Of a stretch of DNA of 64,000 nt, positions 41,757 to 50,386 are shown one piece after another (position 1 is the stretch's first letter; every line of letters starts with the position of its first letter). The DNA is taken from positions 106,835 through 170,834 of the forward strand of contig NZ_BBXG01000019.1 of NCBI RefSeq assembly GCF_001570605.1. The letters are read 5' to 3'. Origin of the DNA: Herbidospora cretacea. GTDB taxonomy: Bacteria > Actinomycetota > Actinomycetes > Streptosporangiales > Streptosporangiaceae. The translations under genes were made by a program, and so were the position numbers. Under the pieces are notes generated by a model. That model was not told the DNA's origin. It worked only from the letters and a program-made list of their open reading frames with translations, and did not search any database.

Positions 41757-42521
41757 ATGCTGCGCACCCTGTTCGCTCCTCGGCTGGTGGGCCTCCACCT
41801 GCTGGTGATCGGGGTCCTGGTGGCCTTCTTCCTGCTCGGCCGCTGGCAGCTCGGCGTCTTCACCGACTCCGGGCACCCTCAGGCCACCGACGACCCGGCC
41901 CCGGTCGCGCTGACCGAGCTCAGCAGGCCCGGCGAACGCGTCACCACCGACGAGGTCGGCCGTCAGGTCACCGCCACCGGGACCTACGACGCCACCGCGC
42001 AGTTGCTGGTGGCCGACCGCCGGCCCGACGTCGACGCGCCCGGCGGCCGGGCCTCGGCCGGCGCCGGGTTCTGGCTGCTGACCCCGCTCACCCTCGCCGA
42101 CGGCTCGATCATGCCGGTGGTCCGCGGCTGGGTGGCCTCGCCCGGCGATCCGGCGGTCGACGTCCCGGCGGGCGAGGTGAACGTGGTCGGCCGCCTGCGG
42201 CCCCCCGACCAGTCGGACGCGGTCCAGCGCGGCGGCGTCCTGCCCACCGGGCAGGTCGCGACCGTCTCTACGGCAGAACTGCTCAACCTGTGGGACGGCG
42301 ACCTGCGCGACGGCTACGTGGTGGCCACGCGGCAGACGCCGGCCCTGTCGGCCACCCCGGTGGCCGTGCCCGCCCCCTCCGTGGGGGCCCCGCTGACCTG
42401 GCGGAACCTGGCCTACGCGGCCCAGTGGTGGATCTTCGCGGTGTTCGCGGTCTACATGTGGTTCCACTTCGTCCGCGACGCCGTACGCTCAACCGACCCC
42501 GAACCTCAGCCGGAGACGTGA
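41757..42521 (+). CDS. SURF1-family protein
   Basis: The 254-residue protein has an N-terminal membrane helix (GLHLLVIGVLVAFFLLGRWQL) with the family GRWQL motif and a C-terminal helix (YAAQWWIFAVFAVYMWFHFV) with the AAQWW motif; the loop between lies outside the membrane. SURF1 proteins assist cytochrome c oxidase assembly by handling heme a. ATG 41757 lies seven bases after TACCTT, so a leaderless start is likely. The DUF3817 gene overlaps its end by 4 nt. Confidence 0.92.
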   Translation: MLRTLFAPRLVGLHLLVIGVLVAFFLLGRWQLGVFTDSGHPQATDDPAPVALTELSRPGERVTTDEVGRQVTATGTYDATAQLLVADRRPDVDAPGGRASAGAGFWLLTPLTLADGSIMPVVRGWVASPGDPAVDVPAGEVNVVGRLRPPDQSDAVQRGGVLPTGQVATVSTAELLNLWDGDLRDGYVVATRQTPALSATPVAVPAPSVGAPLTWRNLAYAAQWWIFAVFAVYMWFHFVRDAVRSTDPEPQPET

Positions 42522-42829
42522 CCGTGGAATCCGCCCTCAAACCGTTCCGCGTGATGGCCTACATCGTGGGCTGCATGCTGCTCGTGCTCGTGACCGGGAT
42601 GGTCCTGCGCTACGGGTTCGACATCCCCGGGCCCTCGCAGATCATCTCGCCGATCCACGGCTTCCTCTACATGGTCTATCTGGTCGCCACCATCAACCTG
42701 GGCCTCAAGGCCCGCTGGTCCTGGGGCTACATCCTGGGCGTGATGCTCGCCGGCACGGTGCCCTTCCTGTCGTTCTACTTCGAGCGGAAGGTCACCGACC
42801 GGGTTCACGCCCAGGTCGCGGCGGCTTGA
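42518..42829 (+). CDS. DUF3817 membrane protein
   Basis: The 103-residue protein has three hydrophobic helices and the DUF3817 hallmarks FRVMAYIVG, HGFLYMVYLVA and FERKV near the C-terminus. GTG 42518 overlaps the SURF1 stop (GTGA) with GGAG just upstream, so the two are translated together. The family often accompanies SURF1 in actinobacteria and may take part in respiratory complex assembly (inference). The function is unproven. Confidence 0.88.
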   Translation: MTVESALKPFRVMAYIVGCMLLVLVTGMVLRYGFDIPGPSQIISPIHGFLYMVYLVATINLGLKARWSWGYILGVMLAGTVPFLSFYFERKVTDRVHAQVAAA

Positions 42830-42839
42830 GCCGTCGGTC

Positions 42840-43031
42840 TCAGCGGCCGATGCCCCGGCGGCGCAGCCGCAGGAGCCGGCGCCGCTGGGACTCGTCGAGC
42901 ATGAACCAGGCGACGACGGGCGCCCCGAGGAGCCCGACCACCACCAGGAACGAGATCAGGCCGGGCAGCAGCCAGATGGCGAGCAGCGAGCCGATGCCCG
43001 CACCGATGTAGTACTTGGCGAGTGGCGACAT
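42840..43031 (-). CDS. Small membrane protein with basic tail
   Basis: The 63-residue protein has two hydrophobic stretches (YYIGAGIGSLLAIWLLPGLI and SFLVVVGLLGAPVVAWFML) and a very basic C-terminus (QRRRLLRLRRRG), which puts that end in the cytoplasm. The family is not recognised. It is convergent with the DUF3817 gene, 10 bp away. Confidence 0.7.
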   Translation of the reverse strand: MSPLAKYYIGAGIGSLLAIWLLPGLISFLVVVGLLGAPVVAWFMLDESQRRRLLRLRRRGIGR

Positions 43032-43083
43032 TGGGGCCCCTTCGGATCATTCGCGATACATCTCAATACTGGACGATGGATCC

Positions 43084-44016
43084 TCAACGCGCGCCCAGAG
43101 CCCGCAGTTCCCTGAGCGTCCTGACGCCACCGGGGTCGTTCTCCGTGCTCGCGGGCACCACGGCTATCTCGTCGACTCCGGCGTCGCGATATTCGGCCAG
43201 CCGCTTCTCGGCCGAGTCGCCGAGCAGCCCGACCGATTCGAGCAGCTCGTCGGGGATCCTGGCAAGCAGCTCACGCGGGTGGGGGCCGCTGCGGGCGAAG
43301 GCGACGACGTCCCCGAACCCGGCCTCGGCGAACATCTCGCCATAACCGGGGGCGGCCAGATAGCCGACGACGCCCCGGCGGAGCTGCTCCATCGCGGCCG
43401 GGTCGGCGGCGGTCGAGGCGGTCACCCAGGCGGTGACCCTCTTCCCTCCCGCCGCGCGGTGGTCGCCGGCCAGGCGGGCGGCGGAGGCCGGGGTGACCAG
43501 GTTGAGGACCATGCGGTCGGCCCCGGCCGCGATCCTCACGGCCTGCGGGCCGAAGGCGGCGACGGTGATCGTCGAGCGGGGGGCGTCGAGACGCAGGCGG
43601 TAGCCGGAGGACCGGGCATGCGCCGACTTCCCCCCGTCGAGCAGGCCGCGCAGCACCTCCACCTGCTCGGCCAGCGCTTTGGCCGAACCCGCGTGCGGCC
43701 GGCCGTGCCACTTCTCGACCACGAGCGGGCTGGATGTGCCGATGGCGACGTTCACCGTTCTCTTGACGAGGTCGGACACCGAGGCCGCGCCCATGGCGAT
43801 CATCATCGGGTCGCGGACCGCGACGGCGAAGGGGCCGAGGGTGAGGCTGATCCGTTCGGTGGCCAGGCCTATGGCGGTGCCGAGGGCGAAGGCGTCGTAG
43901 GTGGCCATCTCGCCCACCCACAGTTCGGGATAGCCGAGGTCGTCGGCCGCCCTGGCGGTGAGCAGGGCCTCGGAGGCCGGCCGGTCCTGCCATAGACCGA
44001 GGGAAACGCTGAGCAT
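43084..44016 (-). CDS. LLM-class F420-dependent oxidoreductase
   Basis: The 310-residue luciferase-like protein has AARAADDLGYPELWVGEM, LGTAIGLATERISLTLGPFAVAVRDP and a VNVAIGTSSP strand, marks of F420-binding LLM enzymes with the non-prolyl cis peptide. The substrate is unknown. ATG 44016 is chosen because the family begins there; the ribosome site is weak. It follows the carotenoid oxygenase gene on the same strand with 23 bp between, so it may work with it. Confidence 0.88.
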   Translation of the reverse strand: MLSVSLGLWQDRPASEALLTARAADDLGYPELWVGEMATYDAFALGTAIGLATERISLTLGPFAVAVRDPMMIAMGAASVSDLVKRTVNVAIGTSSPLVVEKWHGRPHAGSAKALAEQVEVLRGLLDGGKSAHARSSGYRLRLDAPRSTITVAAFGPQAVRIAAGADRMVLNLVTPASAARLAGDHRAAGGKRVTAWVTASTAADPAAMEQLRRGVVGYLAAPGYGEMFAEAGFGDVVAFARSGPHPRELLARIPDELLESVGLLGDSAEKRLAEYRDAGVDEIAVVPASTENDPGGVRTLRELRALGAR

Positions 44017-44039
44017 GTGGAGCCGATCTTTTCTGGTGA

Positions 44040-45467
44040 CTATCGGAGCTGGTCTGCCCGTACCCACGTGGCGTGGAAGCCGAGCGGGACCCGTTGCGGG
44101 AGCAGCACCCGCGCCACGGGACCCTTGGTGATGTCGGACGCGTCCAGGATCTGCACCTCGGAGCGCTGCTCCCGTTCGTCGGTGACGAAGCTGACCAGGT
44201 AGCCGTCGTCCTCGCCGGTCGAGCCGTCGCGGGGGGCGAAGGGGGCCTCGCTGCCGTAGCGGTGGTCGCCGTAGTAGTAGGTCTGCTTGGCGCCGGTGAG
44301 GTTGTCGTACTTCACCAGGCCGTCGAACAGGTTGGTGGGCGCCTGCTTCACCGAGACGTTGTAGGCGTAGCGGGATCTCCGGCCGGTCAGGCGCTGGTCG
44401 ATCGAGGGGAACTCGGTGTTGTGGTCGCCGTCGACGTAGTCCTCGGAGGTCGCGCCGGTCGTCAGGTCGAAGCGGTAGCGGTACATGCGCGCGTCGAGCC
44501 TCAAGTAGTTGATCATGCGGGCGAGCACGCTCCCGGTGCCCGCCGGGGCGGGGCGGCCGACGCGGCAGACGTCCAGGACGATCTCGTCGCCCTCCTCCCA
44601 CGCGTTGACCACGTGGTAGATGTAACACGGCTTCGCCTCGAACCACCGGATCTGGTCGGCCCGGCCGCGCTTGGGGATCACGCCGAACCTGGCTGGCAGC
44701 GACCGGTCGAAGGTCAGCTTGTAGCGGCCCTGGCGGGCGGCGTCGAGGTCCTGGAACAGCGGCAGGTCCATCAGCACCGCGTGGTTGTCGGTGATCGCCA
44801 TGTCGTGGGGCAGCCGGGCGCCCGGCAGGTCGAGGTCGACCAGGTGGTCGACGGTGCCCTGGGGGCCGATCACCCCGTACCGGAGGAACGAGGGCCTCGG
44901 CCCGTAGTCGAACCAGAACAGCTCCCCGGTCCGCTCGTCGACCTTCGGGTGGGCCATGACGTCGCCGGTCAGCGTGTCGAGGAAGGTCTGCGCGCCGAGC
45001 GTCTCCAAGGACAGGGGGTCCATCGTGTACGGCTGCCCGCACAGGTACCACGTCGTGAGCAGCCGCCCCTGGTGGAACACGATGTCGGTGTTGGAGGAGT
45101 CCTTCAGGTTGAGCCCGCGCGTGTTGCCGAACGGGTTGGCCTTGGGGTTCTCCATGACCCCCGTCCACAACGCCTGCCCGGCCGCGCTCTCGGCCTGGAA
45201 CGCCTTCGTGCGCACCCACCGGTTGCGGTAGCGGGCGGCGCCGTTCTCGAAGTGCATGGCGTGGACCATGCCGTCGCCGTCGAACCAGTGGTAGCGGCCC
45301 CGCATGGGGAATCGCGCGTTCGGGCCGTTGCGCAGGTAGACCCCGTTGAGGTCGCGCGGGATCTCGCCGATGACGGTCAGGTCGTCAGCGGTGATCTCCT
45401 CATGGACGGGCGCGTAGACCCCGAGGAGATATGGGTTGTCTTCGCCGGATTCGTCCAGAACTTCCAT
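44040..45467 (-). CDS. Carotenoid cleavage oxygenase
   Basis: The 475-residue protein has the family start region (GEIPRDLNGVYLRNGPNARF, YHWFDGDGMVHAMHF). The four iron-ligand histidines are in place: VMAHPK, LPHDMAI, IYHVVNAWEEGDE and GFHATWV near the C-terminus. Members cleave a double bond of carotenoids, apocarotenoids or stilbene-like compounds with O2. ATG 45467 is set by the promoter, which leaves no leader. It is divergent from a tandem-HxlR regulator gene and upstream of the LLM oxidoreductase gene. Confidence 0.93.
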   Translation of the reverse strand: MEVLDESGEDNPYLLGVYAPVHEEITADDLTVIGEIPRDLNGVYLRNGPNARFPMRGRYHWFDGDGMVHAMHFENGAARYRNRWVRTKAFQAESAAGQALWTGVMENPKANPFGNTRGLNLKDSSNTDIVFHQGRLLTTWYLCGQPYTMDPLSLETLGAQTFLDTLTGDVMAHPKVDERTGELFWFDYGPRPSFLRYGVIGPQGTVDHLVDLDLPGARLPHDMAITDNHAVLMDLPLFQDLDAARQGRYKLTFDRSLPARFGVIPKRGRADQIRWFEAKPCYIYHVVNAWEEGDEIVLDVCRVGRPAPAGTGSVLARMINYLRLDARMYRYRFDLTTGATSEDYVDGDHNTEFPSIDQRLTGRRSRYAYNVSVKQAPTNLFDGLVKYDNLTGAKQTYYYGDHRYGSEAPFAPRDGSTGEDDGYLVSFVTDEREQRSEVQILDASDITKGPVARVLLPQRVPLGFHATWVRADQLR

Positions 45468-45503
45468 ACCCGGACGCTACGGAAAGAGAAGTCAGCTCGT
45501 CAA
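45468..45503 (-). promoter_or_regulatory. Leaderless promoter of the carotenoid oxygenase gene
   Basis: On the minus strand, TTGACG (45503-45498), an 18-bp spacer and TAGCGT (45479-45474) are followed after six bases by ATG 45467. Confidence 0.7.
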
Positions 45504-45581
45504 TGTGCCCTTAGAGTGGGATATTCGGGTTCATCCAGTAAGCGCGGGGAAACATGCACAGCACCACCTGTCAGGAATCTC

Positions 45582-46508
45582 ATGTCTGAGGCCACCCTGA
45601 CGGTCGCACCACCTTCGGCCCCGGTCGAAGAGCGGCTCACCCCGATCGGTCAGGCACTCACGATCCTCGGTGACCGATGGGTCCTGATGATCCTCCAGCG
45701 GGCCTTCCTCCTCCGGGTCCGCACCTTCGCCGGCTGGCGCGACGAACTGGGCATCAGCGAGTCGGTGCTGGCCTCCCGCCTCAAGGAACTGGTGGCCTGC
45801 GGCATCTTCGAGACCGCCGCCTACCGCAACGGCCGCGTCCGCTACGAATACCGCCTCACCGAGCGCGGCCTCGGCCTGTGGTCGCTGCTGGTGGCGATCT
45901 ACTCGTGGGAGCGCGACTGGACCAGCCGCGAGCTTCCCCCGCTGATCCACGACGCCTGCGGCAACGAGGCGCGCCCGGTGCTCGGCTGCGGCCACTGCCA
46001 CACCGCGATGACCGCCCGCGCCACCCACACCGTCCGGGGCCCGGACGCCACCTTCGCGAGCGTGCACGCCCCCCGCCAGCACCGCCGCACCACCGGCCCC
46101 CGCCCCGACTACCTCGGCTACTGCCCCGACGCGCTGGAGATCCTGGGCGACCGGTGGTCCACCCACGTGCTGGCCGCCGCCTTCCTCGGGGTGAAGCGCT
46201 TCGGCGACTTCCAGGCCGAGATGGGCATCGCGCCCTCCGTGCTGACCGACCGGCTGCGCCGCTTCGTGGACCTGGGGGTGCTGCGCCCCGCCGAGTCGGG
46301 CTACCGCCTGACCGACCGGGGCCTGGCCTTCTTCGAGGTCTTCGCCTTCATCGTCGACTGGGCCCAGCGGGAGCTCCCGGCGCCGCCGAGCTTCCTGCTG
46401 GACATCACCCACAAGTCCTGCGGCGCCGGGCTCGCTCCCGTCCTGCTCTGCACCGGCTGCGACGGCGTGCTGGCCCGCCGCGAGGTGCACTTCGACATCA
46501 GTGCCTGA
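45582..46508 (+). CDS. Tandem HxlR-domain transcriptional regulator
   Basis: The 308-residue protein contains two HxlR winged-helix units in one chain. Unit 1 (about residues 20-115) has LTILGDRWVLMILQRAFLLR; unit 2 (about 185-280) has LEILGDRWSTHVLAAAFLGV. Each is followed by a Cys pair (GCGHCH and CTGCDG), which may bind a metal. Single-domain HxlR proteins act as dimers; a fused form would give a built-in dimer. AGGA lies 6 nt upstream of ATG 45582. It is divergent from the carotenoid oxygenase gene, so control of that gene is likely. Confidence 0.88.
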   Translation: MSEATLTVAPPSAPVEERLTPIGQALTILGDRWVLMILQRAFLLRVRTFAGWRDELGISESVLASRLKELVACGIFETAAYRNGRVRYEYRLTERGLGLWSLLVAIYSWERDWTSRELPPLIHDACGNEARPVLGCGHCHTAMTARATHTVRGPDATFASVHAPRQHRRTTGPRPDYLGYCPDALEILGDRWSTHVLAAAFLGVKRFGDFQAEMGIAPSVLTDRLRRFVDLGVLRPAESGYRLTDRGLAFFEVFAFIVDWAQRELPAPPSFLLDITHKSCGAGLAPVLLCTGCDGVLARREVHFDISA

Positions 46509-46950
46509 AGGTCTCCCGGACCTCCTCGGCCATGATGTGCCGTTCGGCCGCGCTGGTCAGCGAGTCCAGCGCGCAGTACTCGTATCTCTCCTCCGCCGTC
46601 ACATGCGCGAACACCCAGGCGCGGAGAAGTTCCAAATGACGTGTGAAGTCGTGCGAATCGGGATCCAGGCTCGTGAGGAGCTCCCTGACCTTCCGCGCCT
46701 CGGTCCTCCGGTTCGCGACGATCTCCGCCCCGCCGTTCAGGCGGGCCAGCGCGACTGGATGGACGACGTTCTCCTCGGCCTCCTCGTGTACGGCCAGCAG
46801 CCGCTTCAGCCTCCCGAAGATCTCCTTCCGGTCGGCCGGTTGACTGCGCTCCACTTCATCGAACAGATCCCTGATCAGGGCGTGCTGTCGGGTCAGCACG
46901 GTGATCACGTCCAGTTCCTGATCCGGCTCGACAGTGGTGCGGCGGTCCAT
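46498..46950 (-). CDS. Hemerythrin HHE-domain protein
   Basis: The 150-residue all-helical protein has the cation-binding motif residues of the HHE family: RQHALIRDLFDEVE, HEEAEENVVHP and a C-terminal region with FAHVTAEERYEY. Such proteins bind a di-iron centre and sense or handle oxygen or nitric oxide. AAAGGAGG lies 7 nt upstream of ATG 46950. It is convergent with the HxlR gene and overlaps it by 11 bp. Confidence 0.9.
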   Translation of the reverse strand: MDRRTTVEPDQELDVITVLTRQHALIRDLFDEVERSQPADRKEIFGRLKRLLAVHEEAEENVVHPVALARLNGGAEIVANRRTEARKVRELLTSLDPDSHDFTRHLELLRAWVFAHVTAEERYEYCALDSLTSAAERHIMAEEVRETFRH

Positions 46951-47069
46951 GTGTCGCCTCCTTTCTGATCTCCTCCGCCTAACCCACACGAATCAGCCGA
47001 AACTCGTTGACCCTGGCGACGGGGTTGCCTAATGTTCCGGGCACAATCAAAGAGCCCCGGGAGTCCGGC

Positions 47070-48689
47070 ATGAGGCTGCACGCGAAGGACGTCGTCGAGC
47101 GCTACACCTCCGCCGGGTGGTGGACTGACGACACGATTGACGGCATGTTGCGGGCCCGGGTCGCGGAGCGGCCGACCTTCCTGGCCGTGGCCGACCCGCC
47201 GAACAAGGCCTCTTTGATGGACGGGTCCGTCGTGAAACGGCTGACCTGGGAAGAATTGGACGCCGAGGTCGACAGGGTGGCCGCCGTTCTTCTTGATCAC
47301 GGGGTTTCCGCCTCTGACGTGGTGGCCGTTCAGCTCCCGAATTCGGTCGAGCTGGCGGTGACCGTTCTGGCGGTGGTGCGGATCGGGGCGATCGTCACGC
47401 CTTTTCCCGTGCAGTTCAAGCGGTATGAACTCGGGCAGCTGACCCCCCTCGCCGCCGCCTCCGTCTTCGTCACCTCCGTCGACCGCGCCGACGTCGCCCG
47501 GGAGATCGGGGTGGAGACCGTCCTGGAGTGGGGCGGGGAACTGGAGACGGCCACCGGGGACGCCGGGAAGCTCGCCGCCCACCTCGCCTCGCTGAGCGTC
47601 GACCCCAACGACTGCGTCACCATCTGCTGGACGTCGGGGACCGAGGCCACCCCCAAGGGGGTGCCGCGCTGCCACTACGACTGGGGCGCCGTGGGCTGGA
47701 CCTGCGCCGACGCCGTCGGCCTCGGGCCCTCCGACGTGGTCCTCAACCCGTTCCCCATGGTCAACATGGCCGGCATCGGCGGCGTCTTCATGCCGTGGCT
47801 GCGCACGGGGTACGCCCTCATCCAGCACCACCCGTTCGACCTGCCCGTCTACCTGTCGCAGGTCTCCGCCGAGCGGGTGACCTACACGCTCGCGCCGCCC
47901 GCGCTGCTGACGATGCTGCTGCACAAGCCCGAGGTGCTGGGGCAGTTCGACATCTCCTCCCTCACCCGGATCGGGTCGGGGTCTGCGCCGCTGCCGCCGC
48001 CCATGGTGCGGGGGTGGCAGGAGAAGTACGGAATCGCCATCATCAACTTCTTCGGGTCGAACGAGGGGATCGCGCTTCTCTCCGACCCGGAGACCATGCC
48101 GGATCCCGATGACCGGGCTCGGTATTTCCCTCGTCCCGACGCTCCGGGGACTTCTTGGCCCGGGACGCTCGGGGGGACTTCGGTCAAGCTGTTCTCGCAC
48201 GACGGGACCGAGGTGACCACCGAAGGGGTGCCGGGGGAACTGCGCCTATCCGGACCCACCGTTTTCGCGGGATACCTCGCCGGGACCGCTGAGTCGGACC
48301 CCTTCGACGACGACGGCTATCTCATTACGGGAGACGTCTTCGAGCTCGCCCAAGGGCGGTATCTGCGCTACGTCGACCGGGCGAAGGACCTCATCATCCG
48401 GGGCGGGATGAACATCGCGCCGGCCGAGGTCGAGGCGCTGCTCGCGGGGCATCCGTCGGTCGCCGAGGTGGCGATCGTGGGCTATCCGGACGCGGTGCTG
48501 AACGAGAAGGCCTGCGCGATGGTAGTGGCGAAGCCGGAGGCCTCGGTCACGCTCGAATCGCTGGTCGACTTCCTGCGGGACGCGGGGATCGCCTCCTACA
48601 AGCTGCCGGAGCGGCTGGAGGTCGTCGAGGCGCTGCCGCGCAACTCCCTGGGGAAGGTCCTCAAGCGGGAACTGCGCGAGACGCTCTAG
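47070..48689 (+). CDS. AMP-dependent synthetase/ligase
   Basis: The 539-residue ANL ligase has ICWTSGTEATPKGVP, NFFGSNEG, the hinge LITGDVFELAQGRYLRYVDRAKDLIIRGG and the C-terminal lysine in NSLGKVLKREL. It should make an acyl- or aryl-CoA. The substrate is unknown; the neighbouring benzoate-type transporter gene makes an aromatic acid conceivable (inference). ATG 47070 has GGGAG 6 nt upstream. Its end overlaps the convergent XRE-cupin gene by 4 bp. Confidence 0.9.
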   Translation: MRLHAKDVVERYTSAGWWTDDTIDGMLRARVAERPTFLAVADPPNKASLMDGSVVKRLTWEELDAEVDRVAAVLLDHGVSASDVVAVQLPNSVELAVTVLAVVRIGAIVTPFPVQFKRYELGQLTPLAAASVFVTSVDRADVAREIGVETVLEWGGELETATGDAGKLAAHLASLSVDPNDCVTICWTSGTEATPKGVPRCHYDWGAVGWTCADAVGLGPSDVVLNPFPMVNMAGIGGVFMPWLRTGYALIQHHPFDLPVYLSQVSAERVTYTLAPPALLTMLLHKPEVLGQFDISSLTRIGSGSAPLPPPMVRGWQEKYGIAIINFFGSNEGIALLSDPETMPDPDDRARYFPRPDAPGTSWPGTLGGTSVKLFSHDGTEVTTEGVPGELRLSGPTVFAGYLAGTAESDPFDDDGYLITGDVFELAQGRYLRYVDRAKDLIIRGGMNIAPAEVEALLAGHPSVAEVAIVGYPDAVLNEKACAMVVAKPEASVTLESLVDFLRDAGIASYKLPERLEVVEALPRNSLGKVLKRELRETL

Positions 48690-49195
48690 TCCGGATAGCG
48701 GATCAGCAGGCTCGCCTGCACGTCCTCCGGCCCCCGGGCCGCGTAGAGGTGGGGCGTGCTCGCCGAGAACACCAGGTGGTCACCCGGGCCGCCCGTCGAG
48801 GGTGACGCCTCGGGGCCGACCTCGGCCACCCCGGTGAAGATCGTCAGGTGTTCGGTCACGCCGGGGCCGTGGGCGGGGGAGACCTGCGACGTCCCCGCGG
48901 CGATCACCAGCCGGTAGAGCTCGTAGGTCACCCCGGCGTCGGCGAAGGACTCCAGCAGGGTGCCCTTGACCGCCACGTCCGGCAGCACCGCGGGTGACGA
49001 GAGCAGGGCGGTCAGCGGGACCTCCAGGGCCGCCGCGACCTTCCACAGCGTCTCCATGGTCGGGTTCCGGGTGCCCGTCTCCAGGCCGGACATGGTCGCC
49101 TTCCCCACCCCCGCCATCCGGGACAGGGCGGACAGGGACACGCCCTTCGCCTCGCGGAGATCTCTGAGGCGGCGGCCTATCGCTTGGGCGTCCAC
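48686..49195 (-). CDS. XRE-family regulator with cupin domain
   Basis: The 169-residue protein has an N-terminal XRE helix-turn-helix (IGRRLRDLREAKGVSLSALS, GVGKATMSGLETGTRNPTME) and a C-terminal cupin (about residues 80-169) that could bind a small ligand. It is divergent from the BenE-type transporter gene with an inverted repeat between them, a common arrangement in which the protein represses the transporter gene. GTG 49195 is the start. Confidence 0.9.
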   Translation of the reverse strand: MDAQAIGRRLRDLREAKGVSLSALSRMAGVGKATMSGLETGTRNPTMETLWKVAAALEVPLTALLSSPAVLPDVAVKGTLLESFADAGVTYELYRLVIAAGTSQVSPAHGPGVTEHLTIFTGVAEVGPEASPSTGGPGDHLVFSASTPHLYAARGPEDVQASLLIRYPD

Positions 49196-49222
49196 GCGGG
49201 TTATCCTCCCTCACGTCGCAAG

Positions 49223-49240
49223 CGTTCCGTTTATGGAACG
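49223..49240. promoter_or_regulatory. Dyad in the divergent XRE-cupin / BenE promoter
   Basis: CGTTCC (49223-49228) and GGAACG (49235-49240) form a perfect inverted repeat around GTTTAT. Probable operator of the XRE-cupin protein. The ribosome site GGGGAGG of the transporter gene follows at 49240-49246. Confidence 0.55.
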
Positions 49241-49252
49241 GGGAGGTGTGCC

Positions 49253-50386
49253 ATGGTCCAGCCGATCGTCGCGGGGATCGTCACCGCCGTCGTCGGGTTC
49301 GCGAGTTCGTTCGCGATCCTGCTCGCCGGGTTCCAGGCCGTGGGGGCGAGCCCCGTCCAGGCGGCCTCGGGGCTGCTGGCGGCGTGCCTCGCGGTGGGGG
49401 CGAGTTCGATCTGGCTGTCGCTGCGCCACCGGATGCCGATCGTCGTCGCCTGGTCGACGCCGGGGGCGGCGCTGCTGGCCTCGACGGGCGCGGTCGGCGG
49501 GGGGTTCGCGACCGCCGTGGGGGCGTTCCTCGTCTCGTCGGCGCTGATCGTCGTCGCGGGGCTGTTCACGCCGCTCGGGCGGTGGATCGCCGCCATCCCG
49601 CAGCCCATCGCCGCCGCGATGCTCGCGGGGGTGCTGCTCGACCTGTGCCTCGCGCCGGTGAGGGCCGTGGTGCAGGTGCCCTGGCTGGCGATCCCCGTCG
49701 TGCTCGTCTGGCTGGTGCTGATGCGGTTCGCCCGGACGTGGGCGGTGCCGGCGGCGCTGGTCGTCGCGATCGTGCTCATCGCCGCGCCCGTCGACGCCGG
49801 GTGGCCGCAGCTCGCCTTCACCGCGCCGCAGTTCACGGTGCAGGGGGTGGTGTCGATCGCGCTGCCGCTGTTCCTGGTGACCATGGCGTCCCAGAACGTG
49901 CCCGGCATGGCGGTCATGGCGGGGTTCGGCTATCAGGTGCCCCTTCCGGCGGCGCTGCGGGTCACCGGGATCGCCTCCGCCGTCGCGTCGCCGTTCGGGG
50001 GGCACGCGGTGAACCTCGCCGCCATCTCGGCGGCGCTCTCGGCCGGGCCCGACGCGGAGCCCGACCCCGGGCGCAGGTGGATCGCCTCCACCACGTCCGG
50101 GGTCGCGATGATCGGGCTGGGGCTGTCGGCGGCGGTGGCGACCTCGTTCGTGGTGCAGTCGCCGCCGATCCTGATCCAGGGGGTCGCGGGGCTGGCGCTG
50201 CTGGGGGCGCTCACCTCGGCGATCAGGAACATCGAGGGGGAGTCGGCGATCATCACGTTCCTCGTCACCGCCTCCGGCGTGAGCTTCCTCGGGGTCGGGG
50301 CCGCGTTCTGGGGGCTACTGGCGGGTGGGGTCGTTCACGTCTTCTTCAGCGCCTCCAGGACGAAGGCGAAGATCTCCGCCTCGTAG
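49253..50386 (+). CDS. BenE-family benzoate/H+ symporter
   Basis: The 377-residue membrane protein has about 11-12 hydrophobic helices and the BenE/NAT-type signatures IVVAWSTPGAALLAST, FLVTMASQNVPGMAVM and GGHAVNLAAISAALSAGPDA. The family imports benzoate or related aromatic acids with protons. GGGGAGG is 6 nt before ATG 49253. It is probably controlled by the divergent XRE-cupin protein. Its last 52 bp overlap the convergent S9 peptidase gene. Confidence 0.9.
   Translation: MVQPIVAGIVTAVVGFASSFAILLAGFQAVGASPVQAASGLLAACLAVGASSIWLSLRHRMPIVVAWSTPGAALLASTGAVGGGFATAVGAFLVSSALIVVAGLFTPLGRWIAAIPQPIAAAMLAGVLLDLCLAPVRAVVQVPWLAIPVVLVWLVLMRFARTWAVPAALVVAIVLIAAPVDAGWPQLAFTAPQFTVQGVVSIALPLFLVTMASQNVPGMAVMAGFGYQVPLPAALRVTGIASAVASPFGGHAVNLAAISAALSAGPDAEPDPGRRWIASTTSGVAMIGLGLSAAVATSFVVQSPPILIQGVAGLALLGALTSAIRNIEGESAIITFLVTASGVSFLGVGAAFWGLLAGGVVHVFFSASRTKAKISAS

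Noticed and set aside
44040..46508. Carotenoid biosynthesis cluster
   Set aside because: Only the cleavage oxygenase is present; no crtE, crtB or crtI homologue lies nearby.
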